Shown in pieces: positions 44,175-52,596 of a stretch of DNA of 64,000 nt. The translations under genes were made by a program, and so were the position numbers. Below the pieces are notes generated by a model. The model was not told where the DNA came from and made no database searches. It worked only from the letters and a program-made list of their open reading frames with translations. The first letter of the stretch is position 1; every line of letters starts with the position of its first letter. The stretch is from Streptomyces sp. NRRL F-5135. GTDB taxonomy: Bacteria; Actinomycetota; Actinomycetes; Streptomycetales; Streptomycetaceae. Location of the stretch: positions 186,001-250,000 of the forward strand of contig NZ_JOHR01000001.1 in NCBI RefSeq assembly GCF_000719775.1. Reading direction: 5' to 3'.

Positions 44175-44612
44175 ATGACCGTGGCGCCGCAGAGCGGAAC
44201 CGGCCCAGCCCTCGGCGGGGGCGGGGCAGGGAACCTGTACGACGTCCTCGAACTGATCCTGGACCGTGGCCTGGTCATCGACGTGTTCGCCCGCGTGTCG
44301 CTGGTGGGGATCGAGATCCTCAAGGTGGACGCCCGGGTCGTCGTGGCGAGCGTGGACACGTATCTGCGCTTCGCCGAGGCGTGCAACCGGCTCGACCTCG
44401 AATCCGGCCGCAAGGCGCCCTCGCAGCTCACCGACCTCGTCGGAGAGGTGACCGAGGGCGGGGCGCGCGGCAGGAGCAAGGGCGCGCTCACCGGGGCCGT
44501 CGAGGCCGTGACCGAATCCGTCCGGCGCGGCCACGCGGACGACAAGGACGAGGAGCCCGAGCGACGGCACGAGCGCGCGGCCCGCAGGCCGGTGCGGCAC
44601 CGGGAGGACTAG
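44175..44612 (+). CDS. gvpA: Gas vesicle structural protein GvpA
   Basis: 145-residue shell protein. Residues about 20-75 hold the conserved alpha-beta-beta-alpha core: [50 protein letters not shown], matching the amphipathic GvpA rib. The remaining ~70 residues form a charged extension ([15 protein letters not shown], then Arg/Glu/His-rich), longer than cyanobacterial GvpA but usual for actinomycetes. It is the major structural candidate, because the other GvpA-family members here (GvpJ and GvpS) sit later in the cluster. GGAGGG precedes the ATG. Confidence 0.9.
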   Translation: MTVAPQSGTGPALGGGGAGNLYDVLELILDRGLVIDVFARVSLVGIEILKVDARVVVASVDTYLRFAEACNRLDLESGRKAPSQLTDLVGEVTEGGARGRSKGALTGAVEAVTESVRRGHADDKDEEPERRHERAARRPVRHRED

Positions 44613-44614
44613 CC

Positions 44615-45328
44615 ATGGCCGTGTACGTCTACTCGATCACCGGATCGTCGCACCCACGGCGGCTGGAGGGCCTCGGCGGAGTCGGGGACCCGCCCCGGGA
44701 GCTGCGTACGGTGGAGGGAGGCTCACTGACCGCGGTGGTCAGCGACGCGCCGGAGCCGCTGCGGCCCAAGCGCCGCGACCTGGCCGCGCATCACGCCGTC
44801 CAGGAGCGGCTGATGGCCGACGGCGTGGTGCTGCCGCTGCGATTCGGTCTCACGGCGCCGGACGACGAGGCCGTACGGGCCGCGCTGGAAGAGCGCGCCG
44901 ACGAGTACCGGACCCGGCTGCGGGCGCTGCGGGGCTGTGTGGAGTACCACGTGAAGGCCGCGCAGCAGGAGGAGAGCATGCTGCGCCAGATCCTCCAGCA
45001 GTCCGAGGAGGCCCGCAGGCTCAACGAGGAGATCAGGAGCGGAGCGGACCGGCCCGACCTGCCGCTCGCCCTGGGCGAACTGGTCGCGCGGGAGGTCCAG
45101 GTCCGGCAGAACGCGCTGGCCACCCGGGTGGTGGAGACCCTGCGCCCCTACGCGCGGGAGGAACGCTCCTCCGAGCCCACCGGCGAGGACTTCGTCAATG
45201 TCTCCTTCCTGGTGGACCACACCGACGAGGAGGGCTTCGTCTCCGCGGAGCGCGGCCTCGTCGACGACCTCGGTGAGGCCTTCGACGTCCGTGTGCGCGG
45301 GCCGCTGCCCGCCTACAGCTTCGTCTGA
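44615..45328 (+). CDS. gvpF: Gas vesicle protein GvpF (GvpF/GvpL family)
   Basis: 237-residue GvpF/L protein that in other systems contacts GvpA during nucleation. N-terminal domain AVYVYSITGS with TAVVSDAPEPLRP and the helix-rich middle HHAVQERLMADGVVLPLRFG (family signature), then a C-terminal domain ending NVSFLVDHTDEEGF...VRGPLPAYSFV. The start lies two bases after the gvpA stop and the ribosome site GGGAGG is inside gvpA, so both are translated together. Length and paired-domain layout are normal for GvpF. Confidence 0.9.
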   Translation: MAVYVYSITGSSHPRRLEGLGGVGDPPRELRTVEGGSLTAVVSDAPEPLRPKRRDLAAHHAVQERLMADGVVLPLRFGLTAPDDEAVRAALEERADEYRTRLRALRGCVEYHVKAAQQEESMLRQILQQSEEARRLNEEIRSGADRPDLPLALGELVAREVQVRQNALATRVVETLRPYAREERSSEPTGEDFVNVSFLVDHTDEEGFVSAERGLVDDLGEAFDVRVRGPLPAYSFV

Positions 45329-45370
45329 CATGTCTGTCCGATCCGTAGCCGAAGAGCGAGGAGCGTTGTC

Positions 45371-45625
45371 ATGGGTCTGTTCACCCAGCTCGCCACCCTG
45401 CCACTGGCGCCGGTGCGCGGCGTCGGCTGGGTGGCGGAACGCGTGAAGGAAGCCGCCGAGGAGCAGTACTACGACCCCGCACCCGTCGAACAGGAGCTGG
45501 CCGAGCTGGAGAAGGAGCTGTTGGCCGGCCGGATCGACGAGGAGACCTTCGACCGGCGCGAGGACGAACTCCTCGACCGGCTGGAGGAGATCAGGGCCCA
45601 CGCGCGGCGGATCGGTCCGCGATGA
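45371..45625 (+). CDS. gvpG: Gas vesicle protein GvpG
   Basis: 84-residue predominantly helical protein, GvpG family: MGLFTQLATLPLAPVRGVGWVAERVKEAAEEQYYDPAPV followed by the coiled-coil EQELAELEKELLAGRIDEETFDRREDELLDRLEEI. In haloarchaea GvpG belongs to the assembly accessory complex with GvpF and GvpL. GAGGAG is upstream of the ATG. It sits between gvpF and gvpJ, the usual order in streptomycetes. Confidence 0.9.
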   Translation: MGLFTQLATLPLAPVRGVGWVAERVKEAAEEQYYDPAPVEQELAELEKELLAGRIDEETFDRREDELLDRLEEIRAHARRIGPR

Positions 45626-45683
45626 CGGGCGGTACGCGGCGAGGTCCTGCCGGAGAGCGAGAACGAGATCGAGGTCGAGGGCC

Positions 45684-46346
45684 GTGACCGAACCCGTCGC
45701 CAACAGGCTTGGCTCCGTACCGTCCCGGGCGTCCCCGCAGTACGGCCAGGGCTCCTCGGCCAACCTCGCCGACATCCTCGAGCGGGTCCTCGACAAGGGC
45801 ATCGTCATCGCGGGCGACATCCAGATCAACCTGCTGGACATCGAGCTGCTCACGATCAAGCTGCGGCTGCTGGTGGCCTCGGTCGACAAGGCCAAGGAGA
45901 TGGGCATCGACTGGTGGGAGCACGACCCGTCGCTGTCCTCGCGGGCCGGTGAGCGTCCGTCGCTCGCCGCGGAGAACAGACGGCTGCGCGCGGAGGTCGA
46001 GGAGTTGCGCGGCGACGCGGCACTGGAGCCGGCCGCGGAGAGGCCGCGGGCGCGGCGCGCGATACGCGGAGACTACAAGGAACACGCGGAACACGCGGAA
46101 CGCGAGGAGCCCGGGGACGGCGAGGAGGAGTACGCGGAGGAGTACACGGACGAATACGCGGAGGCCGTTCACGAACCCGCCGCCGCTACCGAACCCGCCG
46201 AGGAGCGGGAGGGGACGGAGCCTCCTGCGGAAGCGGCGGAGCCGGCCGAGGAGCCGGAGGAGGCCCGCGCCGCGCCCGCCCGTCGGCCCGCGCGTGTGCG
46301 GCGGACGGAGCCCGGCCGCCGGCCGGGGAGACGAGGTGAGCGATGA
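45684..46346 (+). CDS. gvpJ: Gas vesicle protein GvpJ (GvpA-family minor protein)
   Basis: 220-residue protein. Residues about 25-75 are a GvpA-like core (NLADILERVLDKGIVIAGDIQINLLDIELLTIKLRLLVASVDKAKEMGIDWW), where the DWW ending is characteristic of GvpJ. It is followed by a helical segment and a very acidic, Ala/Glu/Pro-rich tail of about 110 residues with EYAEEYTDEYAE repeats. The tail is long compared with most GvpJ. GTG at 45684. Its stop overlaps gvpL (ATGA). It is probably a minor shell or tip protein. Confidence 0.86.
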   Translation: MTEPVANRLGSVPSRASPQYGQGSSANLADILERVLDKGIVIAGDIQINLLDIELLTIKLRLLVASVDKAKEMGIDWWEHDPSLSSRAGERPSLAAENRRLRAEVEELRGDAALEPAAERPRARRAIRGDYKEHAEHAEREEPGDGEEEYAEEYTDEYAEAVHEPAAATEPAEEREGTEPPAEAAEPAEEPEEARAAPARRPARVRRTEPGRRPGRRGER

Positions 46347-47236
46347 CGGAGCAGGTCGTCTACGCGTACGCCGTGGCGCGGGACTCGACGGAACTGGCGG
46401 AGGCGCTCTCCGGCCTGGAGGGCGTGGCACGGTCGCCCGTGCACCTGGTGCGCGGCGGGCAGGGCGGTGAGCTGGTGGCCGCCGTGAGCCCGGTCGACGC
46501 GGCGGACTTCGGCGAGGTCCCGCTGCGCCGCCACCTGGAGGACCTCACCTGGCTGGAGGCCGTCGCCCGAGCGCATCACGGTGTGATCGAGGCGCTGACG
46601 GAGCGCATCACGGTCCTCCCCCTGCGGCTGGCGACCGTCTATCTGGACGACGACCGGGTGCGCGGCATGCTCGACCGGCGGGGGGACGTGTTCGCCGACC
46701 GGCTCGCACGTCTGACCGCGCATGTGGAGTGGGGCGTCAAGCTCTACGTCGAGCCGTCGGCCGAGGAACCCCCGCCCGCGGTTCCCGCCTCGGACGACGC
46801 CGGCCCCGGACGCTCCTACCTGCGGCGGCGCAGGGCCGAGCGGCACGCGCGCGACGACGTCTACCGTACGGCCCGGAGCGCGGCCGAGTCCGTCGCGGAG
46901 GCGGCCCGGCGGTATGCGGTGGAACATGCCCGGCACCGCGTCCAGCAGGGCGAACTGGCCCGCGGCCCCGGCGAGAACGTCACCAACGACGCCTACCTCG
47001 TCCCGCTGGAGCGCGGGGAGGAGTTCCGCTCGGAGGTGCGGCGCGCGGTCGAGGGGCTGTCCGGGATCCGCGTCGAGGTCACCGGCCCCTGGGCCCCGTA
47101 CTCCTTCGCCGCCCCGGTGGAAACGCACGACGAGGGCCATGAGGGCGCCCCCGCCGCCGGCGAGCCCCCCGACGCCCCCGGTGGGGTGCCGGGCGAGAGG
47201 CCGGCGCACCGTGGCACGCAGCGGGCGGCGCCATGA
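46343..47236 (+). CDS. gvpL: Gas vesicle protein GvpL (GvpF/GvpL family)
   Basis: 297-residue second member of the GvpF/L family. It starts EQVVYAYAVARDSTELAEALSGLEGV, followed by HHGVIEALTERITVLPLRLATVYLDDDRV (family signature) and AHVEWGVKLYVEP; the C-terminal domain contains NDAYLVPLERGEEFRSEVRRAV and GPWAPYSFA. A disordered tail of about 40 residues follows the usual end. The start overlaps gvpJ and the stop overlaps gvpS, giving tight coupling. Expected to act in vesicle assembly, not in the shell. Confidence 0.9.
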   Translation: MTEQVVYAYAVARDSTELAEALSGLEGVARSPVHLVRGGQGGELVAAVSPVDAADFGEVPLRRHLEDLTWLEAVARAHHGVIEALTERITVLPLRLATVYLDDDRVRGMLDRRGDVFADRLARLTAHVEWGVKLYVEPSAEEPPPAVPASDDAGPGRSYLRRRRAERHARDDVYRTARSAAESVAEAARRYAVEHARHRVQQGELARGPGENVTNDAYLVPLERGEEFRSEVRRAVEGLSGIRVEVTGPWAPYSFAAPVETHDEGHEGAPAAGEPPDAPGGVPGERPAHRGTQRAAP

Positions 47237-47493
47237 CCACGAGCACGACGGGCGGAGCGCCCCCCGCGGGCGGCACGGCACGTGAGGAGCCGCTGCCGGA
47301 CCGCCAGATAGCCCTGATCGACCTGCTGGACCGGCTGCTGAGCGACGGTGTGGTGCTCACCGGCGACGTGGTGCTCTCGCTCGCCGACATCGATCTCGTC
47401 CGGGTGTCGCTGCGGGCGCTCGTCGTCGCCATCAGCGAGCGCGCTCCGTCGCCCTGGGCGGCGTCGACCGCGCCGGAGCGGGACGAGCCATGA
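47233..47493 (+). CDS. gvpS: Gas vesicle protein GvpS (GvpA-like)
   Basis: 86-residue short GvpA-family protein. The core is IALIDLLDRLLSDGVVLTGDVVLSLADIDLVRVSLRALVVAIS, matching the helix-strand-strand-helix of GvpA/J/S. Short disordered ends flank it, and the long tail of GvpJ is lacking. The position between gvpL and gvpK and the size identify it as the actinomycete GvpS rather than a second GvpA. ATG overlaps the gvpL stop (ATGA). Confidence 0.84.
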   Translation: MTTSTTGGAPPAGGTAREEPLPDRQIALIDLLDRLLSDGVVLTGDVVLSLADIDLVRVSLRALVVAISERAPSPWAASTAPERDEP

Positions 47494-47506
47494 CATGGGG
47501 CGAGCC

Positions 47507-47941
47507 ATGAGCGAACGGGACCGCGCGCGTGCCGACCGCTTCGACGAGGTCGCCGACGCCGCCGCCCGCGCCTTTCAGCTGCTGCCTCCCGGCCCGGAGG
47601 ACATCGCGCCGCAGGGCCGGGAGCGGCCGAGGCCGGCCCGCCGGATCAGCAGCGATCCGGACAGCGTGGAACGGGACCTGGTCAAACTGGTGCTCACGCT
47701 CGTCGAACTGCTGCGGCAGCTGATGGAGCGGCAGGCCCTGCACCGCTTCGACGCGGGAGACCTGACGGAGGAGCAGGAGGAGCGCCTGGGCACCACGCTC
47801 ATGATCCTCCACGACCGGATGAACGAGCTCTGCGCGCGGTACGACCTGACGTTGGGGGACCTGAATCTGGATCTCGGCCCACTGGGCACCTTGCTGCCGC
47901 CCGCCGAACCGGGCACTCCGGGATCCGCCCCGGGGACGTGA
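47507..47941 (+). CDS. gvpK: Gas vesicle protein GvpK
   Basis: 144-residue last gene of the cluster, GvpK family: SSDPDSVERDLVKLVLTLVELLRQLMERQALHRFDAGDLTEEQEERLG and LGDLNLDLGPLGTLL are the family core. The N-terminal ~45 residues are polar. Two in-frame starts are possible, ATG 47507 and ATG 47495; the former gives MSERDRARA. GvpK is needed for vesicle growth in model systems. No further gvp gene follows; the next gene is on the opposite strand. Confidence 0.9.
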   Translation: MSERDRARADRFDEVADAAARAFQLLPPGPEDIAPQGRERPRPARRISSDPDSVERDLVKLVLTLVELLRQLMERQALHRFDAGDLTEEQEERLGTTLMILHDRMNELCARYDLTLGDLNLDLGPLGTLLPPAEPGTPGSAPGT

Positions 47942-48105
47942 CCGGGCCCGGGCGCGGGAGCGTCACCGCGGGCGGAAAGCGGGTCCGGCACCGCCGTACG
48001 GCCGTACCGGACCCCTCACCGCGCTCGTACGCGCACGGCGCCTCGGCCGGCCACGCCGTGTGCGTGGGTCCGGCCGGGCACGCGTTGTGGTCCGGTCCTG
48101 CGGGG

Positions 48106-48396
48106 CTACCGGTCGGCCGGGGGCGGGCCGGAGTCGGCCGGGCCGGCCGGTTCCGGGGCGGGACGCGCCCGCACCGCGACCGCGGGGTCCTGGTGTCCCC
48201 CACTGGCGATCATGCGTACCTCGTCCCGGTCACTGATCTCCGCCAGGACGATGCCCGTGTCGTCCGCGTAGAGCGGGTGTCCACCGGGCCCCGAACGGTC
48301 CGTACGGCGCACCGCGACGACATCCGTGTCCGACGAACCGGTCCCCGGGGTGCCCGGGTGCGTGAAAACCAGTTCATAGGTGTCGAACCTTCCCAT
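48106..48396 (-). CDS. DUF6296-like small protein
   Basis: 96-residue protein. It starts GRFDTYELVFTHPG, then DVVAVRRTDRSGPGGHPLYADDTGIVLAEISDRDEVRMIASGGHQ; the GGHP-Y-D-GIV and EISDRxEVRM blocks fit a Streptomyces family I recall as DUF6296, function unknown. It looks like a small beta-rich cytoplasmic protein with a Pro/Ala-rich tail. AAGGAGG precedes the ATG at 48396. It converges on gvpK, with 164 bases between the stops. Confidence 0.72.
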   Translation of the reverse strand: MGRFDTYELVFTHPGTPGTGSSDTDVVAVRRTDRSGPGGHPLYADDTGIVLAEISDRDEVRMIASGGHQDPAVAVRARPAPEPAGPADSGPPPADR

Positions 48397-48676
48397 TCCG
48401 CCTCCTTGCGAAGAAGCCACCACACACCGCCCTCCCTTCATCATGGCGCATGACACCCCACCGACACGGGTCGGCGACCGGCCGACGGACGAGGAGCCGT
48501 CACCGAGCGACCGGCCCGGACAACAGGTACGTTCATGGAACCGGCCCGTCGCCCGCGGCCGTCCTCGACGTCTCCGTGCGGCATGCCCCGCCCCTGTGTC
48601 CCCGTGTGCTCTCCTCCCGGCCGGGCGCACGCGTTGAGGTGCCCGCCGCTCGTCGCCGATCCGCCAGGGAGAACAC

Positions 48677-49171
48677 ATGGCCGTACGGCATCAGCTCGTC
48701 GCACACCGGCCGTCCGCGGTCTGGACGGTGCTGGAGGACCCGTCCCGCTATGCCGACTGGGTGGTCGGCACGTCGGACTCCGACATCGAAGAGGGATGGT
48801 GGCCCAACGTCGGCTCGGCGCTCGCCTACACGGTGCGGGTGGGCCCCGTCACGTTCCGGGGGCGTACGGTCGTCCGGCGGCACGAACCGCCCAGGGCCCT
48901 GGAGCTGGAGGCGTACATGGGCCCCCTCGGATCGGCGCGGATCGCCTTCGACGTCCGGCCGTGGGGCGAGGAGACGCTGGTCATCCTCGACGAACACCCG
49001 CTGCGCGGCTTCGGCGGCTCCGCCCACAACGCCGCCGTCGACGCGGTGCTCCAGCTCCGTCACCGCGGCATGCTCCGCCGGCTCGCGCGCGTGGTGGAGC
49101 GGGACGTGCCGGGGGCGCGCGGCTCGTCGGCGGCTCCGGGCGGACGGCGGGGCCGGGCGGCGGGCTCATGA
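48677..49171 (+). CDS. SRPBCC (START-like) superfamily protein
   Basis: 164-residue polyketide-cyclase/lipid-transfer-like protein. Residues about 3-140 show the helix-grip pattern: HRPSAVWTVLEDPSRYADWVVG, GPVTFRGRTVVRRHEPPRALELEAYMGPLGSARIAFDVRP, and the C-terminal helix AVDAVLQLRHRGMLRRLARVVE. It would bind a hydrophobic ligand. GGGAGAA precedes the ATG. The stop overlaps the start of the FAD oxidoreductase (ATGA), so the two products are probably made together and may act on a shared lipid or terpenoid substrate (inference). Confidence 0.85.
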   Translation: MAVRHQLVAHRPSAVWTVLEDPSRYADWVVGTSDSDIEEGWWPNVGSALAYTVRVGPVTFRGRTVVRRHEPPRALELEAYMGPLGSARIAFDVRPWGEETLVILDEHPLRGFGGSAHNAAVDAVLQLRHRGMLRRLARVVERDVPGARGSSAAPGGRRGRAAGS

Positions 49172-50799
49172 CCGACGCGGTGGTGATCGGCGCCGGTCCG
49201 AACGGCCTGGTCGCGGCGAACGTCCTGGCGGACGCCGGGTGGAGCGTGGAGGTGCTGGAGGCACAGGACGAGCCCGGTGGCGCCGTGCGCAGCGACCGCG
49301 GTGTCCACCCGGACTTCGTGAGTGATGTGTTCAGCGCCTTCTACCCGATGGCCGCCGCGTCCCCGGTGCTGGCCCGGCTCGCGCTGGACCGCGAGGGACT
49401 GCGCTGGACCCACGCCCCGCGCGTGGTCGCGCACCCCCTGCCCGACGGGCGCTGTGCGGTGCTCGACCGCGACCGGCGGGTGACGGCCGCCGGACTGGAC
49501 GCGTTCGCGCCCGGCGACGGAGCGGCCTGGGAGGACCTGTGCCGGGTCTGGGACCGGCTCCGCGAGGACCTGCTGGGCACGCTCTTCACCCCGTTCCCGC
49601 CCGTGCGCGCCGCGGTCCGGCTGGCGGCCCGGTTGCGCGGCGTGGGCGGGCTGCGGCTCGCGCGCAGCATGCTGCTGCCGGTGCGGCGCCTCGCGGAGGA
49701 GGAGTTCACGGGCGACGGCGGGCGGCTGCTGCTGGCGGGCAACGCGCTGCACGCCGACCTGGCGCCGGAGTCCGCGTGCAGTGGCGGGTTCGGCTGGCTG
49801 ATGTCGATGCTCGGGCAGACCTACGGCTTTCCCGTGCCGGTCGGCGGCGCGGGGGAGCTGACGGCGGCTCTGGTGCGCCGGCTGGGTCGGCGCGGCGTCG
49901 CCGTGCGCTGCGGGGAACGGGTCACCGAGGTGGTCGTACGGGGTGGCAGGGCGGTGGGCGTCGTCACGGCCTCGGGCGGGGGCGTCGCCGCCCGCAGGGC
50001 CGTGCTGGCCGATGTGACGGCCCCGCAGCTGTACCGCGATCTGGTGGGCGAGGACCGGCTGCCGCCACGGCTCCGCGACGATCTGCGCCGGTTCCAGTGG
50101 GACTGGGGCACCTTCAAGGTCGACTGGGCCCTCGACGGGCCGATCCCCTGGACCGCGCCGGAGGCCGGGCCGGCGGGCACCGTCCACCTGGCCGACGGGA
50201 TGGACGCGCTCACCCGGTTCGCGGCGCAACTGGCCATGAGCCGGATCCCGGACCACCCCTTCGCCCTGCTCGGGCAGATGACGACCACCGACGCGACGCG
50301 CTCCCCGGCCGGTACGGAGTCGGCGTGGGCCTACACCCACGTACCGCACCGGGTACGGGGGGACGCCGGGCCGGACGCGCTCACGGGCCGCTGGGACCAC
50401 CGGGAGCAGGAGATCATGGCCGACCGGATCGAGCGGGAGGTCGAGCGGTACGCGCCGGGCTTCCGGCACCGGATCCGGGCACGCCGCGTCCTCGCCCCGC
50501 CCACGCTCCAGGCCGCGGACGGCAATCTGTACGGCGGCGCGATCAACGGCGGTACGACCAGCCTCCACCAGCAGGCCGTGTTCCGGCCGCTGCCCGGCAC
50601 GGGCCGTCCCGAGACACCCGTACCCGGCCTGTACCTGGCCTCCTCCTCCGCGCACCCGGGCGGCGCCGTGCACGGGGCACCCGGCGCGAACGCCGCCCGG
50701 GCCGCCCTGCGCGCCCACGGCGCCGGCCGCCGGGTCCTGGCCGGCGCCCAGCGCGCGCTCGCCACCCGTGGCCGGGGCGGCACGCCGGGCGGGCCCTGA
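49168..50799 (+). CDS. FAD-dependent phytoene-desaturase-like oxidoreductase
   Basis: 543-residue flavoprotein of the amine-oxidase/phytoene-dehydrogenase superfamily. The dinucleotide motif is at the very N-terminus: DAVVIGAGPNGLVAANVLADAGWSVEVLEA, with GGAVRS. The C-terminal FAD-contact block is PVPGLYLASSSAHPGGAVHGAPGANAARAAL. The middle contains YGFPVPVGGAGELTAAL, typical of this group. No signal peptide. ATG at 49168 inside the SRPBCC stop. Not an obvious carotenoid gene cluster, since no phytoene synthase or GGPP synthase is nearby; substrate unknown. Confidence 0.9.
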   Translation: MTDAVVIGAGPNGLVAANVLADAGWSVEVLEAQDEPGGAVRSDRGVHPDFVSDVFSAFYPMAAASPVLARLALDREGLRWTHAPRVVAHPLPDGRCAVLDRDRRVTAAGLDAFAPGDGAAWEDLCRVWDRLREDLLGTLFTPFPPVRAAVRLAARLRGVGGLRLARSMLLPVRRLAEEEFTGDGGRLLLAGNALHADLAPESACSGGFGWLMSMLGQTYGFPVPVGGAGELTAALVRRLGRRGVAVRCGERVTEVVVRGGRAVGVVTASGGGVAARRAVLADVTAPQLYRDLVGEDRLPPRLRDDLRRFQWDWGTFKVDWALDGPIPWTAPEAGPAGTVHLADGMDALTRFAAQLAMSRIPDHPFALLGQMTTTDATRSPAGTESAWAYTHVPHRVRGDAGPDALTGRWDHREQEIMADRIEREVERYAPGFRHRIRARRVLAPPTLQAADGNLYGGAINGGTTSLHQQAVFRPLPGTGRPETPVPGLYLASSSAHPGGAVHGAPGANAARAALRAHGAGRRVLAGAQRALATRGRGGTPGGP

Positions 50800-50966
50800 C
50801 CACCGCCACCCTCCGCCACGACCGGCACCCGCGGCCCGCGCACCGGCCGAGCAGCACCCGCGCACCGATGAGCATCCCGAACGGGCAACCGGTACGACAG
50901 CCCGGGCCGCGCCGGCCGCGCCCGCCCCGACCGGCTGTCCACCGACCAAGAGACGAGGCACACCCG

Positions 50967-52544
50967 ATGCCGAATCCGCCGCCGCTCCCCGGACACGACA
51001 ACTCCTTCTGGATGGAGACCAGCGACACCACCTCCTACCCGCCACTCGGCGAGGACATCACGGTCGACGTGGCCGTGGTGGGCGGCGGGATCGCGGGCCT
51101 GAGCACCGCCTGGGAACTCGTCCGCGCCGGCCGTACGGTGGCCGTGCTGGAGGCCCGGCGGATCGCCGCCGGTGTCTCCGGTCACACCACGGCCAAGGTC
51201 AGCGCACTGCACACCCTCGTCTACGACCGGCTGCGCCGCACCCGGGGACCGGACGCCGCGCGGCTGTACGCGACGTCCCAGCAGGAAGCCGTCGAGCGGG
51301 TGGCCGCGACCGTCACCGAACTCGGCATCGCGTGCGACTTCGAACGCGCCGCCGCCTTCACCTATGTCACCGACCCCGCCGCGTGCGCCGGGATCGAGGC
51401 GGAGGCGCGGGCGGCCGCGGAGGCGGGGCTGCCGGCGACGTACGTACGGCGGACCGGCCTGCCGTTCGCCGTCGGCGGCGCGGTACGCGTGGAGGACCAG
51501 GCCCAGTTCCATCCCCGCAGGTATCTGCTGGCCCTGGCCGAGGACCTCCGGCGGCGGGGCGGGCTGGTCTTCGAGGACACCAGGATCACCGGTCTGTCCG
51601 AGGGCGACCACTGCCGGGTCACCGCCGGGTCGGGGCGCACGGTGACGGCCCGGGACGTGGTCGTGGCCACCCACTACCCGGTCTTCGACCGGGCGCTGCT
51701 GTTCACCCGCCTCGCCCCGCACCGGGAACTGGCCGTCGCCGCTCCCCTGCCCGCCGGCCACGACCCGGGCGGCATGTTCATCACCGAGGAGGAGGGCAAG
51801 CGCTCGGTGCGCACGGCCCCGATGGACGGCGGCGGGCGGCTGCTCATCGTGACCGGTGAGAGCTTCACTCCGGGCACCGGAGACACCCGCGAGAGGTTCC
51901 GCCGTCTGGACGCCTGGATGCGGAAACGTTTTCCGGTCGAGGACACGGCCTACCGCTGGGCCGCCCAGGACAACCACTCCACCGACACCGTCCCGCTCGT
52001 GGGCGCGTTCCACCCCGGCTCCCGGCACACCTACGTGGCCACCGGCTTCGGGGGCTGGGGCATGAGCGGGGGCGTCATGGCGGGGCGGCTGCTCACCGGC
52101 CTCATCACCGGCGACGCGCCTCCCTGGGCCGGCCTGTACGATCCCCGCCGGCTGCGGAGCGCGCTGCGCGGGGCACCCGCGATGCTCAGGGAACAGGCCA
52201 AGATCGCCCGGCACTTCGTCGAGGACCGGCTGCGTGCGGCGTCGGCCGACTCGGTGGCGCGGATCCCGCCCGGGACGGGCGCGGTGGTACGCGTCGGGGG
52301 GCGTCCGTGCGCGGTCCACCGGGACGCGGCGGGCACCGTGCGCGCGGTGTCCGCGCGCTGCACCCACCTCGGCTGCCTCGTGGCCTTCAACGCCGCCGAG
52401 ACCACCTGGGAGTGCCCCTGTCACGGGTCCCGCTTCGGTGTCGACGGCGCGGTGCTCCAGGGACCGGCGGTCCGGCCGCTGGAAGAGGTGGACGTGTCCG
52501 GGGCGGAGGACTCCGGGAGCGGCGCGCCGGCACCACCGCCCTGA
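50967..52544 (+). CDS. FAD-dependent oxidoreductase fused to Rieske [2Fe-2S] domain
   Basis: 525-residue fusion. Residues about 30-390 are a DAO-type FAD oxidoreductase (VDVAVVGGGIAGLSTAWELVRAGRTVAVLEA; C-terminal VATGFGGWGMSGGVMAGRL). Residues about 430-510 are a Rieske domain with ligands CTHLGC and CPCHGSRF and the following GPAVRPLEEV. This domain order occurs in proteins often labelled as Rieske-containing glycine oxidase-like enzymes; substrate unknown. The C-terminus adds a short Gly/Ser/Pro tail. ATG at 50967 with GACGAGG upstream. It stands 167 bases after the previous gene and converges on the diiron enzyme gene. Confidence 0.9.
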   Translation: MPNPPPLPGHDNSFWMETSDTTSYPPLGEDITVDVAVVGGGIAGLSTAWELVRAGRTVAVLEARRIAAGVSGHTTAKVSALHTLVYDRLRRTRGPDAARLYATSQQEAVERVAATVTELGIACDFERAAAFTYVTDPAACAGIEAEARAAAEAGLPATYVRRTGLPFAVGGAVRVEDQAQFHPRRYLLALAEDLRRRGGLVFEDTRITGLSEGDHCRVTAGSGRTVTARDVVVATHYPVFDRALLFTRLAPHRELAVAAPLPAGHDPGGMFITEEEGKRSVRTAPMDGGGRLLIVTGESFTPGTGDTRERFRRLDAWMRKRFPVEDTAYRWAAQDNHSTDTVPLVGAFHPGSRHTYVATGFGGWGMSGGVMAGRLLTGLITGDAPPWAGLYDPRRLRSALRGAPAMLREQAKIARHFVEDRLRAASADSVARIPPGTGAVVRVGGRPCAVHRDAAGTVRAVSARCTHLGCLVAFNAAETTWECPCHGSRFGVDGAVLQGPAVRPLEEVDVSGAEDSGSGAPAPPP

Positions 52545-52550
52545 CGGCGG

Positions 52551-52576
52551 GGGCCGCCGGGGGAAGACGGCGGCCC
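52551..52576. terminator. Hairpin between convergent Rieske and diiron enzyme genes
   Basis: GGGCCGCCG and CGGCGGCCC (9 bp) with an eight-base loop GGGGAAGA, 7 bases after the oxidoreductase stop. Plausible terminator for both directions. Confidence 0.6.
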
Positions 52577-52596
52577 GGCGCGCCCGCGGTCAGCGG

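Noticed and set aside
48535..49167. In-frame extension upstream of the phytoene-desaturase-like gene
   Set aside because: It overlaps the SRPBCC gene, has no recognisable domain, and the ATGA overlap at 49168 gives a natural start.
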